From Cheiracanthium punctorium (lineage: Eukaryota > Arthropoda > Arachnida > Araneae > Cheiracanthiidae), in NCBI GenBank assembly GCA_038373885.1, contig JAWZYV010017527.1:744001-808000 (forward strand): 64,000 nucleotides of DNA. Reading direction: 5' to 3'. How positions within the stretch are numbered: position 1 is the stretch's first letter; every line of letters begins with the position of its first letter. This document shows, in pieces, positions 30,666-45,600 of the stretch. The notes below the pieces were generated by a model that searched no databases, was not told the origin of the DNA, and was given only the letters and a program-made list of their open reading frames with translations. Both the position numbers and the translations under genes were made by a program.

Positions 30666-33600
30666 GTATGTTGTTTAATTAACAGTTTTAATTCTAATTA
30701 TCGTTCCATCAACATAATCAATACCTTCTTTTAAAAAGATATATATTAGCATTTATATTCATATATAAGTTTTAAAAAGATTTTTTTTTTTAAATTCTTT
30801 AACTTATCATAATTTTAGAGATCAGTAGTTGTAATAAAACAGAAGAGGATACTTCTTTTGTGTTTTATTCCACAAGAAAAGGAATCATTGCTGTCTAAAC
30901 ACAACTCATAAATTTAGGCACATCATCTTTGCTGCAATGGTTACTCTCCTGTTATCTTATAGTTCTGTTGCTTTAACATGTAATTTTATATTTATTTTGC
31001 GGCTTAATGGAACGTCAATCCTGTGAATCTACTGTTAATTTAAAAGTTCTGTTATACAGTAGCGTGACGATAGGTTGGCAGGATGTCCATGAGCATAGCC
31101 GGAATTATTGGTGTTGGGGGGGGGGGGGACGACAGGATCATGGAGGAAGGCATTTGGAGTCCTACTGCTCCCCCCCCCCCACACACACACACACATTTAT
31201 TTACTACTTCATTTTAGGGGACAGCTGCCCCCTGCCCTCCATTGGTTATGCGTATGACAATAGGCAAAATGCCATGGCTCCAACATCGAAGGGGCCCCTC
31301 TGCCTGAGGGCCCTGCAAATGCAGGAGGAAGAATTATTATTACAATATTTAATAGATTTTTTAACTTTGTTTTCAGTTAATTTAGGTACTTACTAAAGTA
31401 CCTGCACAAATTAAACAAAGAAATGCCTAATCATAGAAACCGTGCGACTTGGGTGACATCCATTGCAGGTTCTTGAGAAGGTCTGCAGACTATTTCCGAA
31501 TTCATATCAGCCGCTTTGCTGCCTATTATTCTGCGATGATATAATACAGGTTGTGTGCCATGTCTACTGTCTAAGCTCACATGTTAAGCACCTTCCGCAC
31601 GCCGCTTTTGGAGCATTTTTATGTATATATGAAGTGCGTCAGAATTGCAGATTCATGCAAAGCCCCATTTTTTAACTTTTGCGTAGAATTTACTCGTTTT
31701 AGATGCATTGGCATCGCTAATTGCATCAGTGATTTCCTATGCAATCTTTTCCCATCCTTATTGTGCATAATCTACTTACTTACTAATGTGTACAGTACCA
31801 AAATTGATGATAGTTCTACACTGCAAATGGCAACAACTAGATGTAAACATTAGCTTAATAACACATGCACAAACAATACTCATTGACTCATCATAGTCAA
31901 TGACTCATATTTGTTACTCATTTTAGACTCATTGACTCATTTGTTACTCAATTTACTCATTTTAGATGCATTGACATCGCCGATGCATCAGTGATTTCCT
32001 ATGCAATCTTTTCCCATCCTTATTGTGAATAATCTACTTATATAAAACAATGTGTACACAGTACCAAAATCGATGATAGTTCTACGCTGCAAATGGTAAC
32101 AACTAGATGTAAACATTAGCTTAATAACAATAACACATGCGTGAAAATCTATGTTAGCAGTTCAATGATGTCAAATGATGCAAGCATATTTGTTACCGGT
32201 TAAGTATGTCATGGGGTAGCTAGATTACAAAACAATAGTGTACATGCAAAAATGCAAGGTCTTTTCACAGCTTTAAAATATCGAATTTGCAATACAAAAG
32301 TTGCCATGCAGTGGGCTAAAGTACATTTTAGCCATTTCCTGTTTTTTACCATTTTTATTATTGTATCCAAGGATACATATTAAATAATGCAACTATGCTA
32401 TAAAACACCAAGTTGCTAACTTTGGCATATTTACCCCACAGAAGCTGCAATCAAAAAGCATTTCTGTATTAATTTGTAAAACACATTATCACCCAATATA
32501 GTATTTTTTGAGAAAAGAATACTATTATTTGTTTCTCCAAGAGTATCTTTCTAATAATTTTAGGAATGGAAATGTCACCAATTTTATGTCTTTTCATACA
32601 TTTTGAAATGTTAGTATTTCGCATTGCCACCATCGGCTTTTATCATGACACCCCCAAAATGTGTAGCAACCCTAACCTAAATAAATTTCATGACAAATAC
32701 TGTTAAAACAAAGAAACATAATTTTTGTTGAAATGAGTCCAATAATTTGGCCAGCACTGTACTGAGTATAAAAGAACAGTAAGGTCATTGGCGTTACTGG
32801 CCTGATTTTCTAGGGTGGGCTATAGCCCCTTTTATCTTCGCGGTAGTATATCTAAGTTAGTATTAGTTTATTACACTTCCCACAGTGCCAAGCTCGTACT
32901 CAAGGGAGTGCATTTGGAGGGCAGTGCACTCCCCCCTCCGAAAAAATCCCCTCTCCTAAAAACCCCTTGGAAAATTTTTACCCCACTCTCAAATTTGCAA
33001 ATTAGACAGAAAAATGATTTGAAAAAAATAATAAAGTCGAATTTAAAATCAATTTCAAAAGTTTAAAGATTTTTTTTTATAAGTTCTTAAATCCTGCTTT
33101 ACAACCAGTGAAGTATATGACAATTATGTATTTTCAAAATTAAACCAAGTTTAAAAAACCCAATGATTATTGTGTTACATGACCTAAAAAAAAAAAGATA
33201 TTGTCTTACTTGCATTTAAATAAGATATTGTTAAAAATTTCAGAATACCATGTTTACTCGCGTAATGGTCGCCCTCGTTTAATAGTCTCGCCCCCGTTTT
33301 GAAGCAGAAAAAATCTTCAAAATACTTTCCCCGCATAAAAATTGCAGTCACGAATTTGAGTTTCATTTAAGTCTAAAAATATTACTATAAAGAGAAAAGT
33401 GGATCTCTTTTGTGTGCAACTGATGAAATGAATATTTAAAATACAGCAGATAATCTGGAAACATTATTGGGAACACCCCCATATATTATCTGGAAACATA
33501 TGGGGGTTAGGGGGGTCATAACCCCCCCCCCCATGAGGAATTTTTTGCCATACAAAATGTATATTCTTCACTCCCTTGTCGCACACATGTATCCATATAT

Positions 33601-36600
33601 GTGAGTTGCAGTAGTAAACCCCCCCCCCCATGAAAAATTTCTGGATACGCCCCTGATTATACCAGTAATGTTATATATAACATTAGTTTGTGCAATATTA
33701 TGTCGCAGATTACCCCGCATAATAGTCGCACCTAGACTTCATAAAATATTTGCAATTCATCGTCTTTTTTCCTTGATAAAATTTCCATCATTTGAGTATT
33801 CCATTACCCCATTTTCATGCAATTCTGCTGCATAGTTTTTGCTACAGACAGATCGCACATTTAAAGTATAATTCTGGACACCCTGTATATATAATAATGC
33901 TTAAAATAATATTGACCATAAAGCAGGGGTCGACCCACGAATTTTTTCAAGGGTCCATTTTAGTGAAAACATATTTTTGTGAATTTCAACCTCTATTTTT
34001 GTGAATTTTCATAACAATTTTTCTAAAAGTGACATTTTTCTTAAAATAATTTACAAAACAAATTAAAAGATTAAGTAAAATGACAATGAAGAGTTGTTTT
34101 AAATATTGTATTTTTGCAAAGGGGCCGTTTTAATTGATTGTAATTTTGTGAGGAGACCATAAAACAGACCCAAATCTCGTCTCAATGGAACCTTGTAAAG
34201 ACTATTATTTTAAATGATCAATCGGATAGCCCTTTTTCTGGATTAAAAGTCTACATCGCGATTTCCATTTCAAAAAGGTCTTTTTTTGTATTCCAGGGTA
34301 CACTGATTTCTATTTCCCTTTCACAAATTTCCAGAGTGACTGTACATTTGGGTGCTCCAGTAAAAGAACTATAAATGAAGGAGAGGCTAATTTAAATGGA
34401 GAGGTTTATTCTGTAATCCTTAATAACATAAACCAATTTTGTGTTATTTGAAATAGCCGAATATCTTTGAAGTACAATTTGAAGAGTGACAACCCGTAGA
34501 ACCGTAGTAGTATGTATCGAATTCTTTTGGGTGTTCCTGTAAAGAGCTATCAATCCTATATACACCATACATTATATAACATATATAAATTTTACAGCAA
34601 TCGATGCATATTTACTGCAGTTAGAGCATAGATGGACAGACAAACCAAAATCATAAACACTTTTCAGCCTTGCAATGGTGGTTTATAACATATGTACCCA
34701 ATTTGAGCTCAATCAGATGCCCCGTTTAGGTGTTATTGTTTTCACTCACATACACACACACATACATACATCTCGTAAAAACAACATAAATGAATTCAGA
34801 AGACCTCAAAATGTGTCAATACACCAAAATTTCGAAGTCGAATTTTTCCATGATTACAATACTTTCCTTACATGGTACATGTTTGGAAAGTAAAAATGCA
34901 ATAATTAGAGACCCAGTAGTTATAACTTCTGTGAATTGCTCTTTTTGAGGTAGAATGTTTTTTTATTTAAAGTAAATACAAATATTCTATGAACATAAGT
35001 AAAAAACCACTTGATTTATTTATTGTGAAAGGATTCACTATCTTTCATAGTAATATTTTTATACTTTGACACTAAAAAAAAAATGCATTTCTTACAAAAA
35101 ATAAATTTATTGCAAGAACAAGAGTTGGTGGTTTAGTCGAGTTGTGTTTTTGTTCTATAAATTGCATTTTAAAATGTATTTTTTCTGTGTTCAGTAATTG
35201 TTATTCACATTGTTATTTAACAGGTATTCGACATGAAGGAACTATGTGTGATACATGTAGACAACAGCCAATATTTGGCATTAGGTGGAAATGTGCAGAG
35301 TGTAGTAATTATGATCTATGTTCCATCTGCTATCATGGAGACAAACATCACATGAGGCACAGGTTCTACAGAATTACTACACCTGGTAGTGAAAGGTTAG
35401 TAGAATTTTTATTTTTTTGAGAGGAGTGAGAATAAGTGTAGTTCTAGTTCTTTAGTGTTTGCTTTCTTGTTTGGATTTTCTATGCATTACTATTTCTCTC
35501 ATTAATGCATTGGTACAGTTTTTTTTTTTTTTTTTTAAAGGTGTTATTAACTATTATTGGAAAGGAAACAATTTTCTGCAAATATTTCTTTTTCTCTTTT
35601 GAATAATCTAAAAATTTAAAGTATCATCTTTGCTACAAAGATATGGGTACCCCACATTAGAACTAAAGCAATATACTGTGCACATGTAATATTAATATTT
35701 GATTTTATACTGGGGTCATGCAAGCTTCTTAAATATGTAGGTCCAAAATGCTCATTACTTATTCCGAATCTCTTGCTGAATTTTATAGATCCTCTCCATA
35801 AAACTCAAAACTCCCAGTCACCAGTCATCATATGACGATTAAACTTGGAAAACTGGCAATTAAAATTCTGGCTACCAGCCAAACTCTGTAAGGAAGCTGG
35901 AAAAATATGTCAATAACTCCCAGCAATGCAGAAGATGGGAGAATATGGAGCAATGCTGGCAACATGTTAGAGAACAAAGTATGTGTGAAATGCTCCAAAA
36001 TAAAAATTTAAAATTTTGATCCTCGCAGCAGTAGAATTTGGTGGATAGGAAAGAGACCAAATCTTAAACATTAAAATTGGGATGATACTTTTTCTGACAT
36101 AGTCCACAATTCTGCACCCTCCCTAAAATATGCATAGCATTAACAGTACTGTTTTTTCTTGTTATTTCTTTTTTTTAAGTAAGATCCATCATTGTTAAAA
36201 GAAATATGAACTGTAAAATAAATCTGTAAATAAGTGTCTGACTGCAGGATGCATCTGCAAATTAATAATTGATTTTATTGTAAATAAGTAACAGATTGCA
36301 TAAAATATCTCTGCAAATAAATAATTGATTGTATTGTATGTCTTTGTATATAAATAGCTGACTGCATAGTATATTATATCTGTCTAAGGGGTTAGAGTTG
36401 ACCCCACCCTTGATTGCGTGTTCGAAACAGCTAGCTATGAAAGTTTGAGTCGATTGGCATGTGGCTACTAACCAAAAATTCAAATTTTAAGCTTTACCTC
36501 TCATCTTTGAATAACATTTGAAAATAATCAAAACGCTTTTAAAAATTGAACACAGGGACATGAAAGTGGGTTATCAAGTCAACCTAAAGTCATTTAAAAA

Positions 36601-39600
36601 GAAAAAGAAAAAAAAGAAAAATGATAAAATATGTGCTATATCAGGTCTGGATAATCCATGACAAAATATAACTCTAACTAAAAATACTTTTCTCCATTTT
36701 CCTCAAATGAAATGAATAAATTTTGGACCTCTTTCTGAGGAAGACCTAAAATTGTCCTTGACCCTTCGTTACATTGCATGCCATATCTAGCAGATACCTT
36801 TAAAACTCTTCTAATTTTCTACCTATTTTTAATTTAGGCGATGTTTTGTGCCATGTCTGGAATGATAAAATAATAGTGTAGCATGTTTTTTATTTACCTG
36901 ATGACTGCTTTGTCTATTACTTCGCTTTGCATTCACTAAAACAGAAGTGATTGTTAGCAATAAAAAAATAAATAAATAAAAACAGCTTTCAGCCATTTTT
37001 CTTTCCTTTTTCCCAGTACTTAAAACCAAAGAAAGAAAAAAATGTGTTTCATATGGCTTTATTGGAAATCAATCCATTCAAATTTGACAGTTTGCCTCAC
37101 CACAAGTGATCAGAAATAACAGTGAAACGAAAAGGAACATAAAAATTTAACAATTGAAGCGAACAATAGACAAAACAAAATGAAATAAAAGAACATCAAT
37201 AAGGAACAAGCAAGAGTCTATAATTAGAGGTAGTCCATGAGAGCTCTTGACTCCCAATACAACTTGGTGATGTCTCTGTTTCTCTGGGAGACTTTTATCT
37301 AACCAAAAGATGGTCATAATTCAAAGTGTCTGTTTTTAAAATTGAGCACACTTTGGTAGGAAGGATTTTCATTTTATATAAATGTTCTACTAAGCAGTTG
37401 TATCCTGTTTTGAATCTAAAATTTGCTACTGCTTCATTTTGAGGTTTGTTACTACAGTAAAATACCGCAAAAGCGCCCCTCCCTTACTTTTCACATGAAT
37501 TTCGTTTTCGCTTAAAGTAGCGAATAAATGCTCCCTTATGCAAATTACTTGCTATTATTTCTCATCTACTTCCTTTTACTGCTTTCTTGTTTTCAATTTT
37601 TGCTAATGTGTTATTTGTATGGTGGAAACTCTACTAATTTGCATCTTTCAAAAACTGCTAATTGCTTTTAAAATAAATATGAAAGTAATATCAATGTTAT
37701 TTAACATAAATGAAACATCCCTCTACTGTGTGCAGTATTGCATTTTTAAAGGCTATTTTACGACTTTTACCCCACATACAAAAAATCCCGATTTTTTTTA
37801 AAGGTGTTGGGCACTTGAACGGTCTTTTACGGTACTCTAGGTTAATTTACCATTTAACCGCCCCCTCCCTAAATAACTCTCAATCTTCCTTGAAGATTGG
37901 GGGGGGGGGAGAGCACTTGAATGGTATTTTACAGTGAGAGATTTCTATAGTGTATATTTTACCGTGTTTTCTTTAATCTTAATCTGGAATAAGAGCAGAA
38001 GGTTGAGAATATAGTTCGGTGATATATGGCAAGAAAAGGTTTAACAGATGAAGAAATACAAACATAAAATCAGCATAAGTTGCATGTTTTTCTAGAAAAG
38101 CAGTTTAATGAACATATGAGTGGCAGCAATTTATTTCACAGATATGTAGGACAGTATAAAAATATAAAATGAGATTTAAAAAATATATTATTTTAGAAAT
38201 TTCTGTCACTTACTGTTTACAAGTTTGAGAAAACTTTAAAAATTTAAAAGCAGATGATATTTCATAGGCTGAATTCTGAGACGATTTTGCAATCTGTCTG
38301 TTATTATGAAAGCATATATGAAAAGAAATGCTAATTCAGGGAACAAAACTGAAAAATCTGCTGCAAAAATACTATTTTAAAGATGTATGACTAATTGGAG
38401 TGTGCCATTGGCCAGTTTATGTAGAAAACAGACAGTGGTACAAACTTAGAAAATTTGATCGCAAAACTTTCATAAAATAATTTAGATGTAGTGTTCTCTT
38501 AACTGTCAGTTGCGGAATTGAAGTTGCTATTTTGAATTCATTGAAAATGTCTTAAATAAGAATTTTGTTTCAAATAAAAGGATTCTGAAGTATTTTATTG
38601 TACTAATTTTTACTTTTTGTGTTTTGCTCCTAAATTCAGATTAAAACTATAGTTCTTTAAAATACCATGAAAATAATTTCTTTTCATATATAATTGTTTC
38701 TATGCTAAATTTCTTTTTCAGACACATCTAAAGTAAGATTGTGCTTAATTTTTAACATCACTCCATGATTACTGCTTTTTTTTAATTGTTATTGTTGAGG
38801 ACTTTGTCCTTAGGCTTTAAGATTTAAAATTTAAACATTTTGTGCTCTTTGCCACATGTGGTGTAAACCATAAAAGTAATTTTCATGTTTTAATATCTTT
38901 AATTAAGTTTTTCAAATTATTTTTCCTGAATTTGGGCTGTTTTAGAATGGCAAGTAATTGTTTTCAAAAGAAATGAAAAAAATCATGGTGAAAGGTTAAA
39001 ATTTAAGAGAATAAAATTGCATATTTAAGGAACTGACAGTAAATATCAATGCTTAATTTCCCATTTACTTGAAGGGTTTTGACAGATCCCCGTCGAAAGA
39101 GCAAGAAAATTGCAGTTCGTGGCATATTTCCTGGTGCCCGGGTAGTCAGAGGAGTTGACTGGCAGTGGGAAGACCAAGACGGCGGCAATGGTCGACGTGG
39201 AAAAGTCACAGAAATTCAAGATTGGAGTGCAGCTAGTCCTAGAAGTGCAGCATATGTAATGTGGGACAATGGAGCAAAAAATCTTTACCGAGTTGGATTT
39301 GAAGGAATGGTAAGTTTGTTTATTTATACATATGTGCCTGTATATAATCCTTGATAGTTGATCTGCCCCTGTGCAATTTCACTATCGTGAATGTTGACTG
39401 CCTTCAATCCTACCCCATTCTGTCCGGGGACTCTCTCTTCTGGCATTTTTGGGATGCTCATGAATGCATGTGACTTTTAGTCTGATTTCATCTATTTGTG
39501 CCTGTTTCTTTTTTTTTCTTTTTTTTTTTTTAAATCATTTTTATATACTCAATCTTTTTTATTTGCTAACTACTGATGTATGTGTGACCAAGGATTTGTG

Positions 39601-42600
39601 TCCACTGTCTCTGTTTACATTTAAAATAAAATTAAAATATATATTTCCTACTAGCCGAGTGAGATTCCTTTCTTTAAAAAAAAAAAGCACAGTCTTATGA
39701 GACATTCAAAAGAATCAAGATTCCTGAACTGTAAATTGCTAAATACCTGAAATATGATGATGTTCTTAAGTTAGCATGTACAGCATCATCTTGCTGTAGT
39801 GTCGAAGGAAAGAAGAATCTGTGTGTATGTAAATGCCACCTCTTCATGAGGAAATTGTATTACTTTTACAGTAACCCTGTGGCTAGTGGCAATTGTTAAT
39901 TTTTCCTTTTACTAAAAATATCGTTTAATAATATAATAAAAAAAAGAGTCATAATTGGCAATGTAAAATCTCTCTTTAATAAACAAAATACTCTCTGTTG
40001 TTCAAGTAATTTTGATTCTGAATTGTTGCAGTAAACATTAGAATAAAATTAAGAAACTGGAATAAGATGCTTTTGAATTAATTTGAGAAGTTTATAATTC
40101 CAAATAAATGTTTTTGTGTTGAATGGAGAAGTGTATTTAATTTAAAGTGAGAATTTGTTTTGTAATAATAATTTGTCTTATGTTTTAGGCAGATCTTAAA
40201 GTTGTGAATGATGCAAAAGGAGGCACTGTATATAAAGATCATTTACCGTTATTAGGTATAAATATATATATTTTCTTGAAATGAATTTTAAAATTTAGTT
40301 TATTACTATATAAATGAAACTAAAAATAAGCTTTTTATATGCTTGATAACATTCTTTTTGTATTCTATTTCTATGAATATATTTTCTTCTTAAACTTTCA
40401 CGTACACTAACTGTCACTAAAAAATTTGTTGGTTTAATTCAGCACTGTCCGATACATAGAGTTACTATGCATTTTAACTTTAAAATATTTATGCTTATAC
40501 TCAAATTCCATTGTTTTTCCTCATTTGTAAATCTACTTAATTTAAAGGCGAAAAACAAGTCCTTAAAGTCCTAGTTTTATTTTATAGAAAATGGTCTTAA
40601 AAATTTATTCAAAGCAGATTTGATTATTATTATTGATGTTTTAATTATATTGTGTCATCATGGCACAAGATTTCAGCTCGGGATAGCCTTGTGGGAGGGA
40701 GGAATATTCTGGCCATGTAGTAGAGTAGTCATATTCTACATTTTTAGAATTTTTCCCAGCTACAGTTTATCCTTGAGAAAATCGAAGGTACACTCTAAAA
40801 AATTGAGTTTTTGAGATTGTGAAGTGAAATTAAAGTGGGTTACGTTTGTAAAGGGAAGCGCATTTATTCAAGGTGTATAAAGTTTTGAGGTACTGAAATT
40901 ATACTGTATATGAAATGGTATTATAAATATAGATAAAGTAATTTTATGTAATAAAATGATCTAATAAACCTGTTAAAAAGTTTAAAAATGCAGATTGTCA
41001 GTTAAAAAATGTGGTTGTGTACAGGATTGTAGGGAAATACCCCATTCTCATGAATTTCCTTTATTATTTCTTTTTATGTTGTAAATCCATGATTTTTGTG
41101 ACCATTTTTTTATTTTTTATAAATTTCACAAGTATTATGTCTTACTTCACGCATAGTTTCCACCTCCTTACACTTTTTTCAATCTCATACCCATGTCAAC
41201 TTTTTTTTTCCCATGTAAAAACTCCATCCATAATTAGACCGAATTTTTGCTGTCTAAAATGAAAATTTCACTCACCAGTGTGCCACCAATGACAAGTTGG
41301 CGAGTGGAAATTTTGTGCCCTGGTGTTCCTACTTCTCAACGTGTATTTTTTCCCCTTTTTTTTATAGGACAAGGGCCTGGAAGGCCTGGTATTCATGGCT
41401 TTCAAGTGGGGGATAATGTGAATGTAGATTTGGAGTTGGAGATTGTTCAGTCATTGCAGCATCGCCATGGTGGTTGGACAGATGGAATGTTTGAGGTAAA
41501 AATAAATCTTTTTAAAACTTTTAATTCGGTAATAAACTGATTTCATTGTTTTGAAATGCAATTTCTTTATAAAAAAAATTCTGTTTGGTATATTTTTACT
41601 GATCTCTCATTTGACACTTGACTATTTTGTGTTGAATAAAACTTTCTTTTAACAAACCTGTTTTCTGTTAAACAGATTTCTTCTGTCCTTGCCAATCTCC
41701 TCCCAAGATTGTTAGGAGAATTGTCTTCTTTTTTAGTCTAGTTGGGCGTACTTTATAAGGTGACCAGGCTTCCCTAGTCTTTCCACAGTAGTCTCACCTT
41801 ATAATGTACACCGGTCTAGTAAGGTGTACGTTATAAGTTGACTAAGCATCTCTAATTTTGGGGGACAGTGCACTATGTCATTATATTTTTCTTAGTTCCC
41901 AGTATGCAAAAAACAAATGGAGACAATAATTTGCCACTGCTCTTTTTTCTTTTTTTGGTCCCCAACATTTAAAAATCAATCAGTTAAATGCTATAATTGA
42001 GAATTAAAACTAATAAAAATATTAGATTGAATGCAAAGTATTAATATTTATATTATATTCGGTTATTAAAAGCACTCCCCCACCACCACCACCACCACCG
42101 ATTTTTGCCTTTGGCTTTGAAAAATTAATTTTCAAAGTTAGTGGGATATTTTTAAAACATTTCAAATGTATAATGTTGGAACTTAATTTTGTTGTTTATT
42201 ACTGTTGTTGTGTCATCCCCACCCCTGAATTTTTTAGTGGTAGAATAGACAGCATCGATAATTCCTCCAACATCTTTTATAATTTAAATAATTACATTAT
42301 CTGTCATTTGTCAGTTATTTTGTCACTACTTAATTTTTTTTTTCTCATTTAAGTAAATTTTTGATAACTAGAATCTGGTCTTAGGAACAAGATCTTTAGA
42401 TAAATATTCAAATGACTCAGAATTGCCTTTTATATATATTTAAAAAAAAAAAAAAATTCTTTCATCTGATATTTTGTTTATAATTTCCAACTAATTATTG
42501 TGGACAAAATTTTGACTTTGATTCCAGTGAAATTATTATTATTTGATTACATATATTTTTGAAATGTGCCTTTTTTTATGTATGTAAATGTTTGTCTTAC

Positions 42601-45600
42601 TCATTCAACTAGATGGTTAAATAAAATGTGATTTTGTTCTCTTTTCAGTGTCTGGGTACTACTGGGACAGTTGTTGGAATTGATGAAGATTCAGATATTG
42701 TTGTGTCTTATCCTAGTGGAAATAGGTGATTGCCGGACGTCTTTTGATTTTATGTGTGCTTTTGAGTTACCTTTTTTTTTTTTTTTTATAAATTAATATA
42801 ATCATATATTTTTTAAAGTTTTAAATTGTCAGTAATTATAATAATCAGTTAAAATACATCATTTTAAAATACTTGTATGTCCATTGTATTTTTTAAAAAA
42901 TTGCCAAAAATTAGTTAACTACCATTCATTTTAGACTAACGGAGTTTATTTCCTTGAAAATGTACATCCGATAATTTATTTTTTAATATAAATTGGTGAC
43001 ATGGTATCAACACAAGACTATGTTTCAAAAAACATAATCATGCACTTTTATAGTTATAATGAAAATTAATAATGAAATTTGTATATCAAATTTATTTCTT
43101 CAATTAACTAACTAGAATGAATAATTATGGGTAATTTCTTATCTACCATATGATTATAGGGGACTTATAAAACATTTTTACACGTGTTTATATTATGTCT
43201 GAAAAAAATCTGAAACTTTGTTACATAAGCATTCAAAAATCTTTAACCAATGACTTGCTGGCCAGCCACTTGAAAATCCTTACCAAGTAGTCCCATACTT
43301 TTGCTAAACCTACTTTACGTTCTCAGAAATATGAACAACATTTTGAATAAGAATCGCACACATAATAGAAATTAACTTAATTAGGATAAATACAATTCAG
43401 TTTATGGTTTTTTTTTTTTTTTTTTTTTTTCATAAAATCGATCACTTAAATAGCTCAGAAAATCATATGTCCTTATATTTGTTTCCCTTCACAATTACTT
43501 TGACTTATTGTGCTAAAAATGCCTTGAATTTAAAAAAGAAAATGTCAAATGTGCCAAATTTAACATTATTGTCAAGATTTTTTAGTATTGTAAGTATAGG
43601 CAATAAAGTATAGGCTTAACAAAAATTTTAGTGCTAAGAGAAAATGACATTATAGGCAGGAAAATGTTGAATAAGGGTAACGTTAAATTGGTGTTTCACT
43701 GTAAGTAGCTACTTCTAGATGACTCTTGTGTCTTCCAAAAATTTTCCTGGCTCTTAAAATTTTTAAACTTTCTTATTTTCTGTTATTGTGTGTGAAGATA
43801 AAAAGAAAACTATTCTTTCACATTTCAGTTGCTAGAACCCTAATAATAATTCAGTGCTTAAAAAGAAATATGATACTACAATTATATCTTTCAAATCAAA
43901 AGTACTTTTAGAAATGCTTGTATTTAAAATTCCTTTTACTTTACTTTCATTTGAAAACCAGTTATATGTTGCTACTAAATCAATTTTGTTTCAAAAGCTT
44001 GAATCAAAATCAAAACTAAAAAATTTGAAATGAAGTTTCACCTTCTTTTCAAAAGCGAACCTGGGCTACATGTTACGTTGACACTTCGTTTTGTTTAACG
44101 TTTGAATCAGATTATATGCCGCTTTGTAATCTAGAACAACAGCCAAAATAAAAGTTTAGAGGTATATTTTCCAGAAATAAAATTTATTGATACTGTTACT
44201 GTTTAATGATTTTTATTCATTTGTCTTCCTTAGATGGACATTTAACCCAGCTGTCCTAACCAAAGTTAATATTGCCAGCGCCGCTTCATCTCTGTCAGCA
44301 GATGGGTCTTCTGGGCAGCAGTTTGCTGTTGGTGACTTAGTGCAGATTTGTCGAGATTTAGAAAGAGTTAAAATATTGCAGAGAGGTCATGGTGAATGGG
44401 CTGAAGCTATGTTACCTGTAAGTTATATTTATTGTCATTGTTTATTTAAGGATTTGTTCTCCTTTTTTTGTGGGAGGGGGATATTTTTTAACTAAATGCA
44501 TTTTGAGCTTGCCATGGCATGATACAATTAAAATTCAAAATCCATATTTAGGTCTCATGGTTTTAATGAGACGTCCAAGCAATTGCATTTTATTCTTTGT
44601 TCATCAAACTACTAGTAAGCACTTTTTCTATTAGTTCAAAAGCTTTTCTAGCTGCATCACTAACTGAAAACTACTCCAGGGTTCGTACGCCTCAGGGAAA
44701 ACCTGGAAAACTCAGGGAATTTTTTTATAACTAATTATCTCAGGGAAAAGGTACTTATTTGTATTACTAGTAATATTTTATTGCTTATTTTCTTCCCAGT
44801 TCTAGTTAAGTTTCACCATGCTGTACTAGGAACATTTTATTCAATATTTTTAGTAATATCTGTTTATGAATATGTAACTAGTTCAAAGTATTAAGTACAT
44901 AAATGTTAATTACTTATTTGGAATACTGATCATTACCTTTTATTCATGCTTGCGATAAACCTGGAAATTTGTAGGAATGTGTCTGGAAAACTCGGGGAAT
45001 TTAATTTCAATAAATGAGTGTGAACCCTGTACTCATAATTTGACAGTTGCCTACTATTTATGTTTTATGTTTACCTTTTCCAAGAATCTGAATGAATTAT
45101 AGCCAAAATTGTGAAACATGAATCAATCTTCCATCATATTTTTGTAGGTAGTTTCTAGTCAGTAAGGATAGAAAGTTATGTATTTCAAATTTTTAGAAAA
45201 TTATTAAAAACTGATCAAATTCAGTAAATTGTGTTATTTTTCAGGTTATTGTAATTTTTTTCTGCCACAATATTGAAAAGTAAAAGAAGAATCATTATTT
45301 TTAATTGAAAAAGTAATTTTCATATTTTGATAAGATTAATATTAAGAATTCATATTTAGTGCTTTGAATGCTATTTATCATTTACTCTTTACCCTATTAG
45401 AATAAAATGTGGTATGACACATACATTATTTCATAAAGTGTTGCTCTCAATTAAAAACCTCTTTTTAAACTTTATTTGAAATAATACCACATTGATGATC
45501 CAAGTTCTTTTTTCTTCTATTAAACTTTATGGCATCAAAAAATAGAAATTTGTTACCTAAAATTCTGTGTGTATTTCGATTTATAAACTCATATACTGTT

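Larger units (their letters stand above)
30666..35223 (+). other. MIB intron 1, 4.6 kb, with repeat fragments
   Basis: It contains low-complexity G and C runs (31116-31195), a 170-bp direct duplication (listed), and C-rich fragments at 32930-32990 and 33500-33655 that end in ATACGCCCCTG, a sequence common at transposon ends. It also holds two related blocks near 34344 and 34525 (TTTGGGTGCTCCAGTAAAAG against TTTTGGGTGTTCCTGTAAAG). No gene is supported. Confidence 0.7.
35396..39074 (+). other. MIB intron 2, 3.7 kb
   Basis: It is AT-rich with no gene supported. It holds a short minisatellite (36205-36382) and a MITE (37455-37934), both listed separately. Confidence 0.7.

Noticed and set aside
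31116..31196. G-rich and C-rich runs as a G-quadruplex regulator
   Set aside because: They are long single homopolymers next to a (CA)n tract, better explained as slippage-prone low complexity.
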